In this document: positions 13,901-24,237 of the stretch, piece after piece
Layout: the number at the start of each line of letters is the position of its first letter
Position numbering within the stretch: the stretch's first letter is position 1
The notes under the pieces: generated by a model
Databases searched by the model: none
What the model was told of the DNA's origin: nothing
Seen by the model: only the letters and a program-made list of their open reading frames with translations
Translations under genes and position numbers: made by a program
Source of the DNA: Apoda limacodes
Taxonomy: Eukaryota > Arthropoda > Insecta > Lepidoptera > Limacodidae
Assembly: GCA_946406115.1 (NCBI GenBank)
Contig: OX291551.1
Coordinates: forward strand, 7,564,001 to 7,628,000
Length of the DNA: 64,000 bases
Reading direction: 5' to 3'

Positions 13901-16900
13901 AGGTGGGTACTCATAGTATGAAAAGTGAAGTATCATGTGAACGGGCTTTTTGCATATTTTTTGTAATAACCATTTTTTAGAATCACCATTCCCCTAACAA
14001 TATCAAGGCAAAAATACGATAAAACAGACAGAAACTCTACTTATATAAGTATAAAATAGGTATTGCGTATGAATTAAATAAATACTTGCTCTTTGACTCA
14101 GGTGAAAATAACAATTTTCCTTCCTTAAGTAATAAAAAAGTGATTTTACCAACTGTAATTTAAGGTTCACGCTCAAAAACTACAAGATAGAAAACTGTAC
14201 CTGAAAAACTTATTAAAATCATGATTCTCAAAAATTTTTACTAATAAACATAAAAATTCTATTAAATATAAACTACCGCGGGGAGCCCTTGAGCGTTGGG
14301 CGCTTTATGGGCTGAGACTGAAGGAGTCTCACCCCAAAAGCCCGGTGGAGCAGTAATTGCTGCATCAGCCAACTGCATAGTCCGTTCAGAAAAAAAAAAA
14401 ATTGGATTGGGTTTGAGTACCTTGTTGCTTACAAGTGCGCTAAGGTAGTGTTAATCTCTATGCCTTTCTGTCGTACATAAATATAGTTTACGAAAGCGAC
14501 ACAAAACACAATGTTGAGCCGCGTACATGCGTCTCCTTTTGCTAGCGCGATATTGCTCTATTCTCTATGTAGTCAGAGATTGTCAAGCCTTTTCTTTAAT
14601 CATATCATATGGACAACTTTTAAACTGTTTTGACGATGCCGCTGTCACAATATCTATTTCATATTCTCGCAGTAAAGCAGTAGTACCGATAGAAACCGTG
14701 AGAAGTGTTTATCGACTAAGGCGCAAAAATGATTTTTATTACAAGGTTCACAGCATGACTAATTATTGTCAAGGGAATAAAGGTGGCGGCTATAGTTTCA
14801 GGAGCGTGAGTCCTATCTAGATTAAAATAACCACTACGTTGTGACAAGCCCCAATTCAAAATGTATGTTAAATTAAAACTAAGTAAGGTGGCAAAGAGTG
14901 GTTGGGTTCCATATGTGAACAGTAACAAATCACACCTTATCAGAAAGACTACAGTAGGTATTATATACCTGCTATGGAACATCAGACAGGTATATATTTG
15001 TAACTCCTACTGCAGGATCAGGATACATTACCTATAAATGAAGCAGTTAATAGATTAAAACCTGCTTTGTGCTGTTTTTTAATTGAAATATCTATCACAA
15101 ATCTTGTTAAGCACACCTAAATATAAGAAGTGTTTAAAATAATGTTTAGTTTCTTTAATATCTTAACCTAGGTTTTCCGCGGTATACCAAGAAAAAGGGA
15201 TTATTTTTTTTGCTTTTCGCGCTACACGGAAAATGCCTTGACGCATAAATTACTCACACGAGAGAGTGTAATGAAATGAAGTGATTTGATTGATTAATCC
15301 GTCAGGTGTTACACCAACGCCCCTATTTTGAGTCAGTCAAAGTAGTCCGTCAACAGAAAAGAGTTAAAATATGTGACTAGAAGTAGACAAATATTCAATA
15401 TGATAGTTTTAGGAATATTTTGTTTTTAACTTAAGTGATATCCCGATACCCGGGACGGTTGCCCCAAAAAAAAATTGTCGTAAGGAAGTCTCCAACTTTT
15501 GTCTCTGTTCCTTTAAGTTTAGGTAAATATAGCCTGCCTATTCCGATCTTTGGTTATAAGCGTGGGATTTCTATGGCAACTCCTTGATTATAGAGAGAAT
15601 GTTTGCTGTAGCACGGTATATATATTTTTAAAGTTTTTTTTTGCCTTTTCATATAATTTTTATTTACACATTACATATGTAAAACTGCAATATTTAAGGA
15701 CATGATTGGAACATTGATTATAGTAAGGAAGTTCAGCAAGCTATAGGGATTTGGTTAAAGTTATACTTACAAGTATTATAATGTTAATTCAAACTACATG
15801 GTGATTCAAGAAATAAGCTATGTCTATTCTAAATTTCAACTCAATCAACCAGTTGTTTTACAATTTTCACATTTGAAATTATTTTTACTATTTTTGTAAT
15901 ACATTTGTTGTAAATCATAAATTTTCTATTACACCCCAAAGCTAAGATTTACTATCACATACGTAGCATATGTCCCATGTGTTGTACCTCACAGATGCTA
16001 TAAATATTTATATGCAACACTTGTAAACTAAAGAGTATATTATATGCCTTGTATGTGGCAAGCTTAATCACAAAAATCAAATAAAAACTGCAAGATTCAT
16101 TGCCATTAGTTTTAGTCATAAGTAAAACATGCACTTATCTATTAAATAAACGGCATTTCACATTTGACTCCTTTAATTAGTTATGGTACCATATCTCAGA
16201 ATATTTGCACAAGTGTAAAAGGCCGGCTTTTGTTCTATTAAAAGATTGCATTTGCTTTTCTTGCATTAATGTAATGCATAGTATGGGTTAAATAAGTTCA
16301 TGTGCAATGCAAAGCTACTGTAATTCAGAATAACACTGTAACAAATAAGATTCAAGCAACCTTCAAAAATTCACTAAGTAAAAAACAACCAGCCAAGTGT
16401 GTGTTAACAATAAGTTAGTCTGTATACTAAAAATTATTGCAGATATATCGAAAAAAAATAAAACCAATATTGTTCAAAAAAACCATGTATAAAGTAAAGT
16501 AAATCTATTATTGTAATTTTTTCAGATTTTAGAAGTCACTGTTAAGAATACAGGGAGGAGAGCAAAAAATTCACCAAGGAAAGAAAATTATTTAAAAACG
16601 TTATATGTATTTTTGAAGACCCATCCACCAAATTTATAAGTCTGTGTCAAAAGATGTGATAGCTGACTTTTTTTTTATTAAAAATGGGTGTCAACTTCTT
16701 TTTGCATAGGTTGATAACCTATTTATTTAAACAAATCAGTTTTATGTATGAGTATGTTACATCTAATAGCACTAATTTTGTAAGTTCAAGGTTAGTATCC
16801 GCCTAATGTTTACTGTTGGTATCAAAAATAAACCAATGTATTAAAACCTATTTGTTGTTACAGACGAAAACCATTCTGTGCAAGATAAAACGCACAATTT

Positions 16901-18732
16901 GTCCCAGAGTGAGATATATTAGGATTATTATTGATTATTTTTCTTTGGCTTTGTTAAACACACTAGCATGTTTTATTATTTTTTTAGAAATATTTAGTCT
17001 CAAATATAAAACAATACAAAACTTACATTTGCATGTGAGGTTATTGACCTAAATATTCTAGATACAGTCAGAAGCTAGCATGAAGTGTTTCTATACAGTT
17101 TAAAAGAAACATTAAATGCCAGCAAAATGTGGTGTAAAAATTAGACTTTCACCGAGCTTCCAAATAGCTTGATTTTTAGAACAGAGATATCAGGACATAG
17201 GATATGTTTTTTCCTAATTAGGTGTTTGAAATGGACTTTTCTGCAGGTGATACTGTAGGGTGCTATTTCCTCTCATCCCAATGGAGCAATGGATTGACCT
17301 AATTTTTGTCACAAGGTAACCTGAAGCTATGGATCTAGACATGTTGTTTTTATGAATTACAATATTTGTCTCTTGGAGTAAGTACTTTGTGAAAAGGACA
17401 ATCTCAATAATTTCAAATTAAAACAATCTCATAAATTCATAATTAGATAAGAATATAAACAAAATTTTGCAATTTATAATAATTACAACATACAAAATTT
17501 TGCAATTTATAATAATTACAACATACAAAAATTGCAAAATTATCAAATTTTTATTTAATCCAATTAAGCAAGTGAGACAATGAAACACTTTAACTAAATG
17601 AGAACTTTAAATTGTCTAAACCGGACTCAGAATCTGTTTGCAATTCGTGTAAACAAAAATGACCTTGACACGCTTTTTACATAACGTCGCAAACGGAGTC
17701 TTGAACTGCCCTCCCCTAATACTACCTCAAAAATCAAAATTTAAACCAAAATTATTTAGAACAAAATAAAGCAATTTTTCTACGATCAATAGAATGCAAA
17801 TGCAATATATACGCCCCAAAATTGACAACATTGATATTTTTTTCACCCTATATCCAAATTTAAAAACACCATTCAGTTAGGTCTGGCATAGAACACACTT
17901 TTACTAAGCATACAAAAATTCAAATAAATATAGTAACTTAGTATAAATTTAATATTGCAATCTAATAATTAGAGCCATGTTAATATTTTTCTCTTCTTTT
18001 TAATTCTTTTTTCTTAATTTATTTATTTTAAGAAGTATGTTTATGCATACTACAGTCACCTTTAAGTAAAACAACACTGTGGTTTTAATTTATACTAAGA
18101 ATGTATGTGTATGTTTTGTTGGTTACCCTAATAAATTAATAGATAAAGAACTGAATACTGAAGACCAAAGGTGCCATTAAGTTGTTATTGCGAATAAACC
18201 TACCCTATTTATGATCTCTGATCAAATGAAGCAAAATATTTTGTGCTACATTTCAAAACCTCTCAGTAGAGACGGTTAATTAGTAACAGTAACTAAGAGG
18301 GGCCGAAAATCTTTAGCAAAGTGATATTTAACAGGTGATTATTACTCTTGACAAAGTATAATAGTGATTTAGATTGCAGTCTTGATAATAAAAAGGTATC
18401 AAACATTGAGTTTTCATCTATGAATTACTTTACATACCAAGGCAAGCACAACATCATCTTAATACAGAAAGTTAGGTATATGCACTTTTAATTAACAACA
18501 AGAATATTTTACAACATAATACAACATATATCTTAGGACAGGATAAGACCATATTCTAGCAACCAAGCTATTCTGTTTTCAATGTTCTACCTTGACAAAT
18601 CATGCTTAACTTAATTATGCATTACCTTGTGATGTCACCCCAATACCATTCTGCATTGTCTAAACTTTCTTCTGATGATGGCTGAAGAGCACCTATTTCG
18701 ACCATTATTTCATTATAATCAAAAATCTGCAT
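1723..18732 (-). CDS. Pi3K21B: PI3-kinase class IA regulatory subunit, insect p60 type (whole spliced CDS)
   Basis: Coding exons on the minus strand are 18732-18626, 10497-9799, 4049-3750 and 1912-1723, joined by GT..AG introns of matching phase; the total is 1296 nt, 431 residues. Seen: N-terminal SH2 at about residues 29-125 (WYWGDI start, FLVR arginine at R54), inter-SH2 coiled coil at about 126-300, C-terminal SH2 at about 304-400 (FLIR arginine at R329, then YGFAEPYN), and a basic Gln/Lys-rich tail to 431. There is no SH3 or RhoGAP-like region, as expected of the Drosophila p60 type and unlike vertebrate p85. Known of the family: the SH2 domains bind phosphotyrosine on receptors and insulin receptor substrate, and the coiled coil holds and restrains the p110 catalytic subunit in insulin signalling to growth. 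The start is supported by an in-frame TAA 36 nt upstream (18768-18766). The protein is somewhat shorter than fly p60. Confidence 0.93.
2061..2255 (+). mobile_element. LINE 3'-end fragment with poly(A)
   Basis: Within PI3K intron 3. The segment CCCTGGTGTTGCAAGCG ... ACCATCAGGCGGAC ... TTGCCACCTTAG is followed by about 15 A. The same 3' tail ends the insertion at 25002-25430, so this is a truncated plus-strand copy of that non-LTR retrotransposon. Its GC-rich left part appears unrelated to the other copy. Confidence 0.6.
2735..2920 (+). mobile_element. Degenerate tRNA-derived SINE
   Basis: Contains a B-box-like GGTTCGATTCC followed by the body seen in the better copy at 50462-50710 (ACATTTATATGATGAACATTTG and TTGGGTGTTTTC, then AT-rich sequence). 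The A box is degraded. It lies in PI3K intron 3. Confidence 0.6.
3618..3642. repeat. Perfect 11 bp hairpin followed by T-run
   Basis: AGTGTAGAGTG, a 3-base loop, then CACTCTACACT, and soon after a run of eight T. It lies in PI3K intron 3, about 110 bases downstream of exon 3 in the gene's direction. Confidence 0.5.
3750..4049 (-). CDS. Pi3K21B: Pi3K21B coding exon 3 (coiled-coil end and C-SH2)
   Basis: Encodes residues 269-368 plus two bases of codon 369, between a TTACAG acceptor and a GTAAGA donor. It opens with WLLNRGKTDEYL at the end of the coiled coil and continues into the C-terminal SH2 with GTFLIRPNS and GYYGFAEPYN. The reading phase matches exons 2 and 4. Confidence 0.93.
4090..4335 (-). 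mobile_element. LINE 3'-end remnant, minus strand
   Basis: Read on the minus strand it encodes pieces resembling TVRFQ-FL, NELP-KVFS and FFKKEVI-type segments, then the tail ending in TTGCCACCTTAG. It is the same family as 25002-25430 and 62825-63135, and is decayed. It lies in PI3K intron 2. Confidence 0.55.
4477..4498. repeat. Perfect 9 bp hairpin
   Basis: GCCACCTGA, loop GCGT, TCAGGTGGC. Intronic (PI3K intron 2); no flanking element recognised. Confidence 0.5.
4964..4998. repeat. Perfect 11 bp inverted repeat with 13-base loop
   Basis: ACAGTCCCCTG at 4964-4974 pairs with CAGGGGACTGT at 4988-4998. Intronic; could be the core of a small palindromic MITE. Confidence 0.5.
5700..7370 (+). mobile_element. 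Decayed Jockey-clade LINE
   Basis: Translated fragments in order: a zinc-knuckle-like ORF1 remnant with an AKCAFSSCDHSAKYKG-type segment (about 5730-5915); RT remnants with SHSTIEHVHR, a QAFGRVWHEGVPVK-type motif and PQGLVLGPILYNIF (about 6150-6460); a PSVKLGNDTLPHSDCVK thumb-type piece (6570-6630); and a YLNPLVAELLDVSNVVRRL C-terminal piece (about 7215-7300). Many frameshifts and internal deletions make it inactive. It lies in PI3K intron 2, antisense to the gene. Confidence 0.7.
8880..9210 (+). pseudogene. Jockey-type endonuclease remnant
   Basis: The open frame 8880-9119 carries FRVKGYYIYETLHPDGRAHAGSA, matching the N-terminal part of the apurinic-type endonuclease of lepidopteran Jockey elements; the match continues frameshifted to about 9210 (a CPPRHK-like site). 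The rest of the endonuclease and the RT are missing. Confidence 0.65.
9268..9775 (+). repeat. Composite: GGCCAAGTGTGAGTC repeat plus Jockey C-terminal fragment
   Basis: Starts like the GCCAAGTGCGAGTCGGAC interspersed repeat, then holds a Jockey 3' coding piece (DPNPLIAELLDVSTVARGLK, about 9428-9490), then a repeat segment ending TTTGGCTACAGAACCC that also occurs at 28660-28815. This looks like one repeat family interrupted by, or fused to, LINE debris. Confidence 0.45.
9799..10497 (-). CDS. Pi3K21B: Pi3K21B coding exon 2 (N-SH2 and coiled coil)
   Basis: Encodes residues 36-268 plus two bases of codon 269. It starts after a TTCTAG acceptor with the base that completes Arg36, and ends at a GTGAGT donor. 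It carries nearly all of the N-terminal SH2 (GTFLVRNAS, KLIKIYKQDGKYGF, LLYPLSR) and most of the inter-SH2 coiled coil, which is rich in Lys, Glu, Leu and Gln. The open frame continues upstream of the acceptor by chance. Confidence 0.95.
11297..11539 (-). other. 80-codon open frame of unknown origin
   Basis: A minus-strand open frame rich in Arg/Lys with RLWSKTPSKRVGC and APRVRMYEDDKKEL, in PI3K intron 1 on the gene's own strand. I do not recognise it. Its less AT-rich composition and the repeat-like sequence just beyond 11540 suggest part of a mobile element rather than an exon. Confidence 0.25.
11965..12610 (+). mobile_element. CR1-like LINE 3' end with 3' UTR and TAAA-type tail
   Basis: The frame 11976-12233 encodes the C-terminus after the RT (LYSILNDPSSPSYL, TGFVSNSHTVQAKGLWNALPTEIRRAE). 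It is followed by an AT-rich 3' UTR with a TTTGGTTGGCTGGTAGAAAA block and a tail of AATAAATAACTAAATAAA type. The protein part matches the end of the LINE at 24238-26300. It lies in PI3K intron 1. Confidence 0.7.
12868..13020 (-). mobile_element. Helitron-like element, minus strand, partial
   Basis: Read on the minus strand it starts TCCTACTAATATTAAAAAG after a host A (13021) and contains the GATGAAACTTGGCACACCTA-type segment common in lepidopteran Helitrons. A CCGCGGGAACTTT block marks the distal part; the CTAG end is not clear. Confidence 0.55.
13052..13170 (+). repeat. Interspersed repeat, copy A
   Basis: CAAAGATCGGAACAGGCAG ... AACAGAGAC ... GGACAATTGTCCTGGG. An inverted, diverged copy lies at 15430-15560. 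Confidence 0.5.
13402..13620. mobile_element. MITE with terminal inverted repeats
   Basis: Left end AAAAAGGAGTGTATTGTTTT; right end is the inverse of AAAAGTAGTGTATTGTTTT. Inner arms (ATTTGAGTT-CTTTA-ATACAT and its inverse) also pair, so the element folds into a long imperfect hairpin of about 219 bp. No transposase. It lies in PI3K intron 1. Confidence 0.55.
14276..14402 (+). mobile_element. Retroposon 3' end with poly(A)
   Basis: A GC-rich block (GCGGGGAGCCCTTGAGCG ... CCCGGTGGAGCAGTAATTGC ... AGTCCGTTCAG) ends in about 12 A in otherwise AT-rich sequence. This is a truncated LINE or SINE 3' end, plus strand; the family is not resolved. Confidence 0.5.
15430..15560 (-). repeat. Interspersed repeat, copy B (inverted)
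   Basis: The inverse of 13052-13170 with moderate divergence: GGGACGGTTGCCCC ... GTCTCTGTTCC ... CTGCCTATTCCGATCTTTGG. Confidence 0.5.
17460..17526. repeat. Two-copy 33 bp tandem repeat
   Basis: A unit of about 33 bp (CAAAATTTTGCAATTTATAA and onward) occurs twice in direct succession, followed by a partial third. Intronic. The surrounding 15600-18600 is AT-rich intron with nothing else recognised. Confidence 0.6.
18626..18732 (-). CDS. Pi3K21B: Pi3K21B coding exon 1
   Basis: Encodes residues 1-35 plus two bases of codon 36, from ATG at 18732-18730 to an AAG/GTAAT donor. It ends in the WYWGDI motif that opens the p85-family N-terminal SH2 domain. An acceptor-like TTATTTTCAG lies just upstream, at 18778 on the minus strand, so this exon probably begins at 18777 with a 5' UTR and an earlier non-coding exon exists; that exon was not located. 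Confidence 0.88.
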
Positions 18733-19559
18733 TAGAATGATTGAGCCAATAAGATTCACAACCAGTTAATTCGATTACTGAAAATAAGTAATCCACACAT
18801 CGGCTTATTAAAAGATAACACTGTTAGGTTATGTTACAGCTTACAGCTGATATATCTTTAAGATATCTAAGAAGAGTTTCTCTCAGACTTCCAAGTATCC
18901 ATTGCATACACTTGAATATTTGTCCATTTTTAACACCTATTTTTTAAGATATTTCACTATTCGCAGTATTAATAAGACAGACGACCCATTTCACGATCAC
19001 AAAGGAAGCTTCAATTTATTGTATGACATTTTATGAGAGGTAAAAGTGTTTAATTACAAATTAAATTACAAATAAACTCCAATACTATACACATTTAATT
19101 TTGTATAGAATACAACCATTACAACACACGAAAAGCCTAAAAATTAGAAATTCGTTCGCAAAAGGAAATGGGAAGCTCAAACAACATTTTAACAATGTTC
19201 CCTTACATCGTAATCATCGCATTAAAAGTGTGTTAAATGGTGTTTTAGTTGGCGAACATGGCAATATAACTTGATAACTCATCTTTGCATCGCGCATAGA
19301 TTTCGAGTTCTGTAATCTATCCTATGGACTGCGCAATAGGCTTACGAAATTCACTACACCTTAAAAAGAGACAAAGTGAAACTGTGGTCTCTTTTCTCAT
19401 GGACAAGACACCACAAGTTTGCTTGGTCTCTGTCACACTTGCGGCCATTTTTTTTCACAGATGGCTAGGAAATGCGCTGTCCAGTTCCCTATGTCTCTAT
19501 GGCTTTGCTGTCATCTTTGTGAAGGCAAGATAGCAAGTACATTTTTAGGATTCCGTACC

Positions 19560-19805
19560 TCAAAAGGAAAAAATCCTTATATTCTAGCTTATTGGCCCTT
19601 AGCCAGCGCGTTGAAATCAGACACCGTCAAATTCGTCCCTCCGTTATCTCGTCCTAACAACGTTTCCGCGTACGATGACGACGAAAAAGCAGATTGCCTA
19701 GCATCTAGCCTCCAAGCCCAATGTGCCTTAAGCACACAACTATTGGATCCCGATCACGTGCGAGAGGTAGAGGGTGAAGTGTATCGTGTATCTCTAACGA
19801 TAATC
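19560..19805 (+). pseudogene. Jockey-type LINE fragment between endonuclease and RT
   Basis: The end of the frame 19419-19808 reads VPPLSRPNNVSAYDDDEKAD, then CLASSLQAQCALST and DPDHVREVEGEVYRVSL, resembling the linker before the RT in lepidopteran Jockey polyproteins. A stop follows and no RT is attached. Confidence 0.5.
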
Positions 19806-22635
19806 TAAAGAGCCATACTTTTCCCCTTCTCTGCCTTCTGGCTGCCATCTTCAACCCTGCTATCGAAAACTGCATTTTTCTTCTTCTCACCTCACCTTCG
19901 GGTTCGAGGCTTACGCTGATCGAAGGGTCGACCCCAAGAGCTATAACCCAAGCCAAGGCTTTCGTAGTAGATCTCAAATTGTATAAGAATAGTTGAAAGT
20001 CCTCCTGATATCGAAATCATACAATGGCCAGCAAAAAGTTTCGATCTGAACCTCATTTTTCAATTCTTTGGGCACAAATGATTCTCAATTGGGATCCTAC
20101 TGAGGTGCGTAATCAGACCAATTTACGGATTCTGGTGAATGGCACTTGGGAATCGTTAAGAAGCAGCGAAATATGGTGGAGAATATGCAAGCCAGGATGA
20201 ATTGTATACTGGAAAACGGTGGATGTCACAATCCATATCGAGGGCCCCTCCGGAAAAAGTGTTATGTGAGGTAAGTGTTTATGTCATAAACTCCACGTTT
20301 AGCAGGTGGATTCGATTTCAACTATTGGCATATGGCATGCAAATTGGTCCTGCTGTTTATGCATGATTCGAATCTAAACGAATAGAATACTCATTTATTT
20401 CTCACCACGAATGAAATTACAATACTAAATTCAGTAGAACTTAAGACAACTTATATAAAAGGCAATTATACTATAATCACATAATTGTATCATAACGACA
20501 GATAATTAATTGTCTGTAGGTCATTTTGTTAATTAAATAACATTATAGTATTTATACGATTCGGGAAAGAAAAATCAACCTATATACGCTTCGCTCCGCT
20601 TAATAATGACGATTTTTAGATAATACCAACGCAAGTAAATTTATTTTTGAGTTGAAGTTTATATGTGCTGACCAAGTCATGTCACACTGACAGCAGGATA
20701 GCAAATAGATCTTTCAACAAAAAGAAACAGCACGAAAGCAAATGCAATCATAATAGCTAAAAAATCATGCCCATAAAGTTCATAATGCGAAACTTTAGAA
20801 AAAAACCAACGTTATATCTATTTTTTTCCAAGTCAGATGGAACGCCTTAGTAATTTCTTCTAGGACGCGTTCGTTTTGGGATGCAGAATCATAATTTTCG
20901 TTTACTTTGTCATCTGCCATCGTTTTGCATTGGTATCAAACATATCAGAATTTAAGTATCGTCAGTAACAAACTGTCATGCGTTCGTTTACGATTTTATT
21001 GTCATTTTTATCATCAAAAATTTAAGTTTAGACCCACAGAACTATACCGAGCAGAAGGAAAGAGTTCGTTGATTTGTATGAGAACATAACGTGTAACATT
21101 TTGCGTAGGTACTTTGACATCACGCGAGTTTTTTGTGATGTGCACATCACAAACCGAATCGTTTCCAATCGTGTCATCCATGGTACAATAATATACTACA
21201 TCGATCGCAACGGAAGAGCGTCCGCGACATAGATACACTGTGATCCAACAGACTTCGACGGAAAAGGACGAGTAGGTAAGTTCATAATAAATATGAATAT
21301 TTTAAAAGAATATCTATTCGTTTAAGACCGTATTTCATGTCATAAAAAATAAATAATATAGAGTAGGTATTCTCTCTTAACCATCGTTACTGTAAGGCTA
21401 TAAAATAAATAGAAAGTAATTAGGTAGTCAAAAAATTTCATACAATGCTATTGGGAATAGATTTTGATACTGGACAAAAGAATGAGAATAATAATGTATG
21501 TAAATTGTACGCTAATTTCTGTTCGACCGCAGTATAGGTATAGCCCGACATATTAACTTTCATGATATTGTACATTCACGCTCTTCGGTTAATGGTACGA
21601 TTGACCTGGCTTTTCACTAGGATTTTTCTATTAAGGAGTGCGTTTGTGAAATATTAAGCTTTAAATTGCAAATTTTTGTTAGAGTCAAGTGTCTTCCCCC
21701 TTTGTCGGCTAAATTTGAAATTAATTTTGGGGATATGAAAAAATTCACGATAGTAGTACAAATAACGAATTTAACGGATTAAAGGAACACTATTACGGCT
21801 AAGTAGGTTTTACAGGTTTACGAGTAATAGGCGGTTTACTTGTAAAATACATATATTTGTGCGATTACATTGCAAACGCTGACTTAATCTTACAAGATGG
21901 ATCAAAATAATGTACTATAGAATTGTATATCTTTAAAAGTTCTACAAAAAGTCCGCGATGTCTATCTGCTCTGTAAAAGCCTACATTGTAAGTGGCCCGA
22001 CCCGCACTTAGCTTTCATTTATTTATGTGAACTTTGTTACAGACAAATTGCCATAAAGCAGAAGAATCCTGATAAAATCAGCTGCATAATGGGCAGCTAG
22101 TAAAGCAAGATGCGAAAAATTAAGTCATATCCTATCTTAAGAAATGAAATAAAAATAAAAAATAAAGAAAATTACCTGAAAAAAAGAAAAATAAGCAAGT
22201 TCAAATTATAGCTGAAAAAAAATAATTAAATGAGCAAGATATATAACGAGAGAAATGGCACAAAAACTCAAACGCTTATTACATGCGTAAAAAAAAGGGG
22301 ACTTGACATCGAATATAAGTGATAATTACTCTCAAGTTAGTCATGATATTACTGACCCCTTACAAACTAGTGACATCAAACTTCTAAGAATATAAGTTGC
22401 AATATTCTGTTTTGGTCAAGTTTCGGTCAAAAATGGTTTTCATGTCGTCATTTGGTTCTAAATTACATCCCAAAACTTTTACTATTGACAAAATTGATGA
22501 GCTGCCATCGAATGATAAGCCAATTACAGTAATGGCCGATTCGTTAAGATTTCTTAGACTTGTAATAATAATTCTGCCTTTTGTTTACGTTTTAATCCAT
22601 TCATTAGAAGATATCCGACAGGAACCTAAAAAAAA
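19806..22635. other. Intergenic stretch upstream of Pi3K21B
   Basis: No gene recognised. A 58-codon open frame at 20024-20200 (MASKKFRSEPHFSI start, WESLRSSEIWWRIC near the end) is unknown. A CpG-richer block at 21100-21275 ends in AGTAG/GTAAGTTC and could be a non-coding plus-strand exon or promoter. The 95-codon frame at 22397-22684 runs into an interspersed repeat and is probably fortuitous. Confidence 0.3.
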
Positions 22636-23066
22636 CATCGGCCACTGCGAGTCGGACTCGCGCACCAAGGGTTCCGTACCATAATCTTTAAAAACGGCAA
22701 AAAAATCACGTTTGTTGTATGGGAGCCCCACCCTTAAATATTTGTTTTGTTTTAATTGTTTATTTTTAAAGTGACTATATAAATAAATATTCTGTGAATA
22801 TTGTAAGCGACTACCTGTTGCTGTTTTCAATATCGAGCAAAATTGAGCAGAAAAATCACATATGGTGTATGGGAGCCCCTTTTAATATTTATTTTATTCT
22901 GTTATTTAGTATTTGTTGTTAAAGAAGAAACAGAAACACAGCTTCCGTAAAAATTTCAGCTGTCTAACTATCACGGTTCATGAAATACAGCCTAGTGACA
23001 GACGGACAGACGGAAGGACAGCTAATTCTTAGCCTAATTACCCTTTGGGTACGGAACCCCTTAAAA
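22636..23066. repeat. Lepidopteran interspersed repeat (GAGTCGGACTCGC ... GTTCCGTACC)
   Basis: Opens with CGGCCACTGCGAGTCGGACT and closes with GGGTACGGAACCCC, with TGTATGGGAGCCCC, a TGTCTAACTATCACGGTTCA block and GACAGACGGACAGACGG inside. TGTATGGGAGCCCC occurs twice, so part of the unit is internally duplicated. Related copies: 33260-33565, 45361-45690, 47629-47726, 57190-57385 and 61514-61710. Confidence 0.7.
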
Positions 23067-23760
23067 AACACAGGAATTACACTAAGCTGAGCACCTAACA
23101 TCTATATTTATAAAATTATAAACAGCAAGAGTACTGATTGATATATTCATCGCACTGCCAAAACCCCAGCCTAGTGACTAAACAATTTTGAAACTAGAAA
23201 GGGCCTTGTTCAGTGTCATTATAGGAACACAGTAAAGAAAAGTAAAGTGAGATATTATTTAAATAATAGGAAAGAAAAGTAAGTTACGAAAAAGTAAAGT
23301 TAAAAAAAGCAAAGTAACGAAAAGGAAGACATAATAAATTACCTTCCAGTTTTGCATTTATACCAACGACCATTTATATTAAGGCCTCTTTTGCTTTAGG
23401 GACTTCATCCGTTTCCAAGGCTCCCGCGAAATCAACGTAGCTTTGAAATTTCAATAGATAGCAGAAAAGGGGACCTTACTTTTTTTTGCCATCACCTTCA
23501 AAGCTCAATGACTTTGTACTAATTCCGCATTATGACTGGTACTTAGTTATATGCTTTACTTGAATAATAGTGTAACGTTAGTGAATATCTCAGAAGTGCT
23601 GGTGAGTATTTTGATGTTGTGACCGATCCGATTGGAAATTGCCTAGAATAAAGTTGTTTAGTCGTAACATTGATTGTTTTTAAGGTTACAGCCTGTTCAT
23701 AACTGATTAACGTATTTTATTTTAATCGCGTTAGTAATGTCACTAGGCAAAGTTTTTTAT

Positions 23761-24082
23761 TTACTTGTTAACGTTTTCTTCCTTCAAGCTTTTAATTTGT
23801 TTGTCTTTTTCTTTTATCATTTGCTTAGCGTTTTTCAATTGGTTTATAATCTTTTTCTTATTTCGTGTATGGATTGAAGTTTCGTTTGATGCGAATGGTT
23901 CATTAATATTCTGTAAGTGTAATACATGTTGAAAAATAATATTTATTGCAAAACTACGAATTACACAAATTTAAAAACAAATAAGTATGTTATCATTTTA
24001 TAGTAAAACTCACTTTTTCCAGCTTTTTTTTCCTTGGCGTGATTTTGATAGAGTCCTTCTCTAAAGAAGGTGGACCTTTCAT
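23761..24082 (-). CDS. Two-exon Lys-rich coiled-coil coding remnant
   Basis: Minus strand. Exon a 24082-24014 (after GCTACAG; 23 codons including KITPRKKKLEK; donor GTGAGT) joins in phase 0 to exon b 23910-23761 (after ACTTACAG; 49 codons and TAA), across a 103 bp intron. Exon b is strongly Lys/Gln/Glu/Asn-rich with coiled-coil character (KNAKQMIKEKDKQIKSLKEE). AATAAA overlaps the stop. Both exons are open and the splice sites canonical, so this looks like the 3' end of a gene. The Pro-Arg-Lys motif followed by a coiled coil resembles tails of THAP-domain proteins, which is a guess; no THAP zinc finger was found upstream, where a CR1-like LINE sits from 24238. Confidence 0.4.
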
Positions 24083-24237
24083 CTGTAGCATCAAAAATAC
24101 TGTATTAATAAAACTAAGCACTGCACATATAACGCACAAGTAAAATAAAAATAAGCACTTTACGCGCAAGAATATTGTGACGTATTAATGTACCTTTTCA
24201 TTGTTTTACATTATTACTACATCTATAAGCTGTACTG

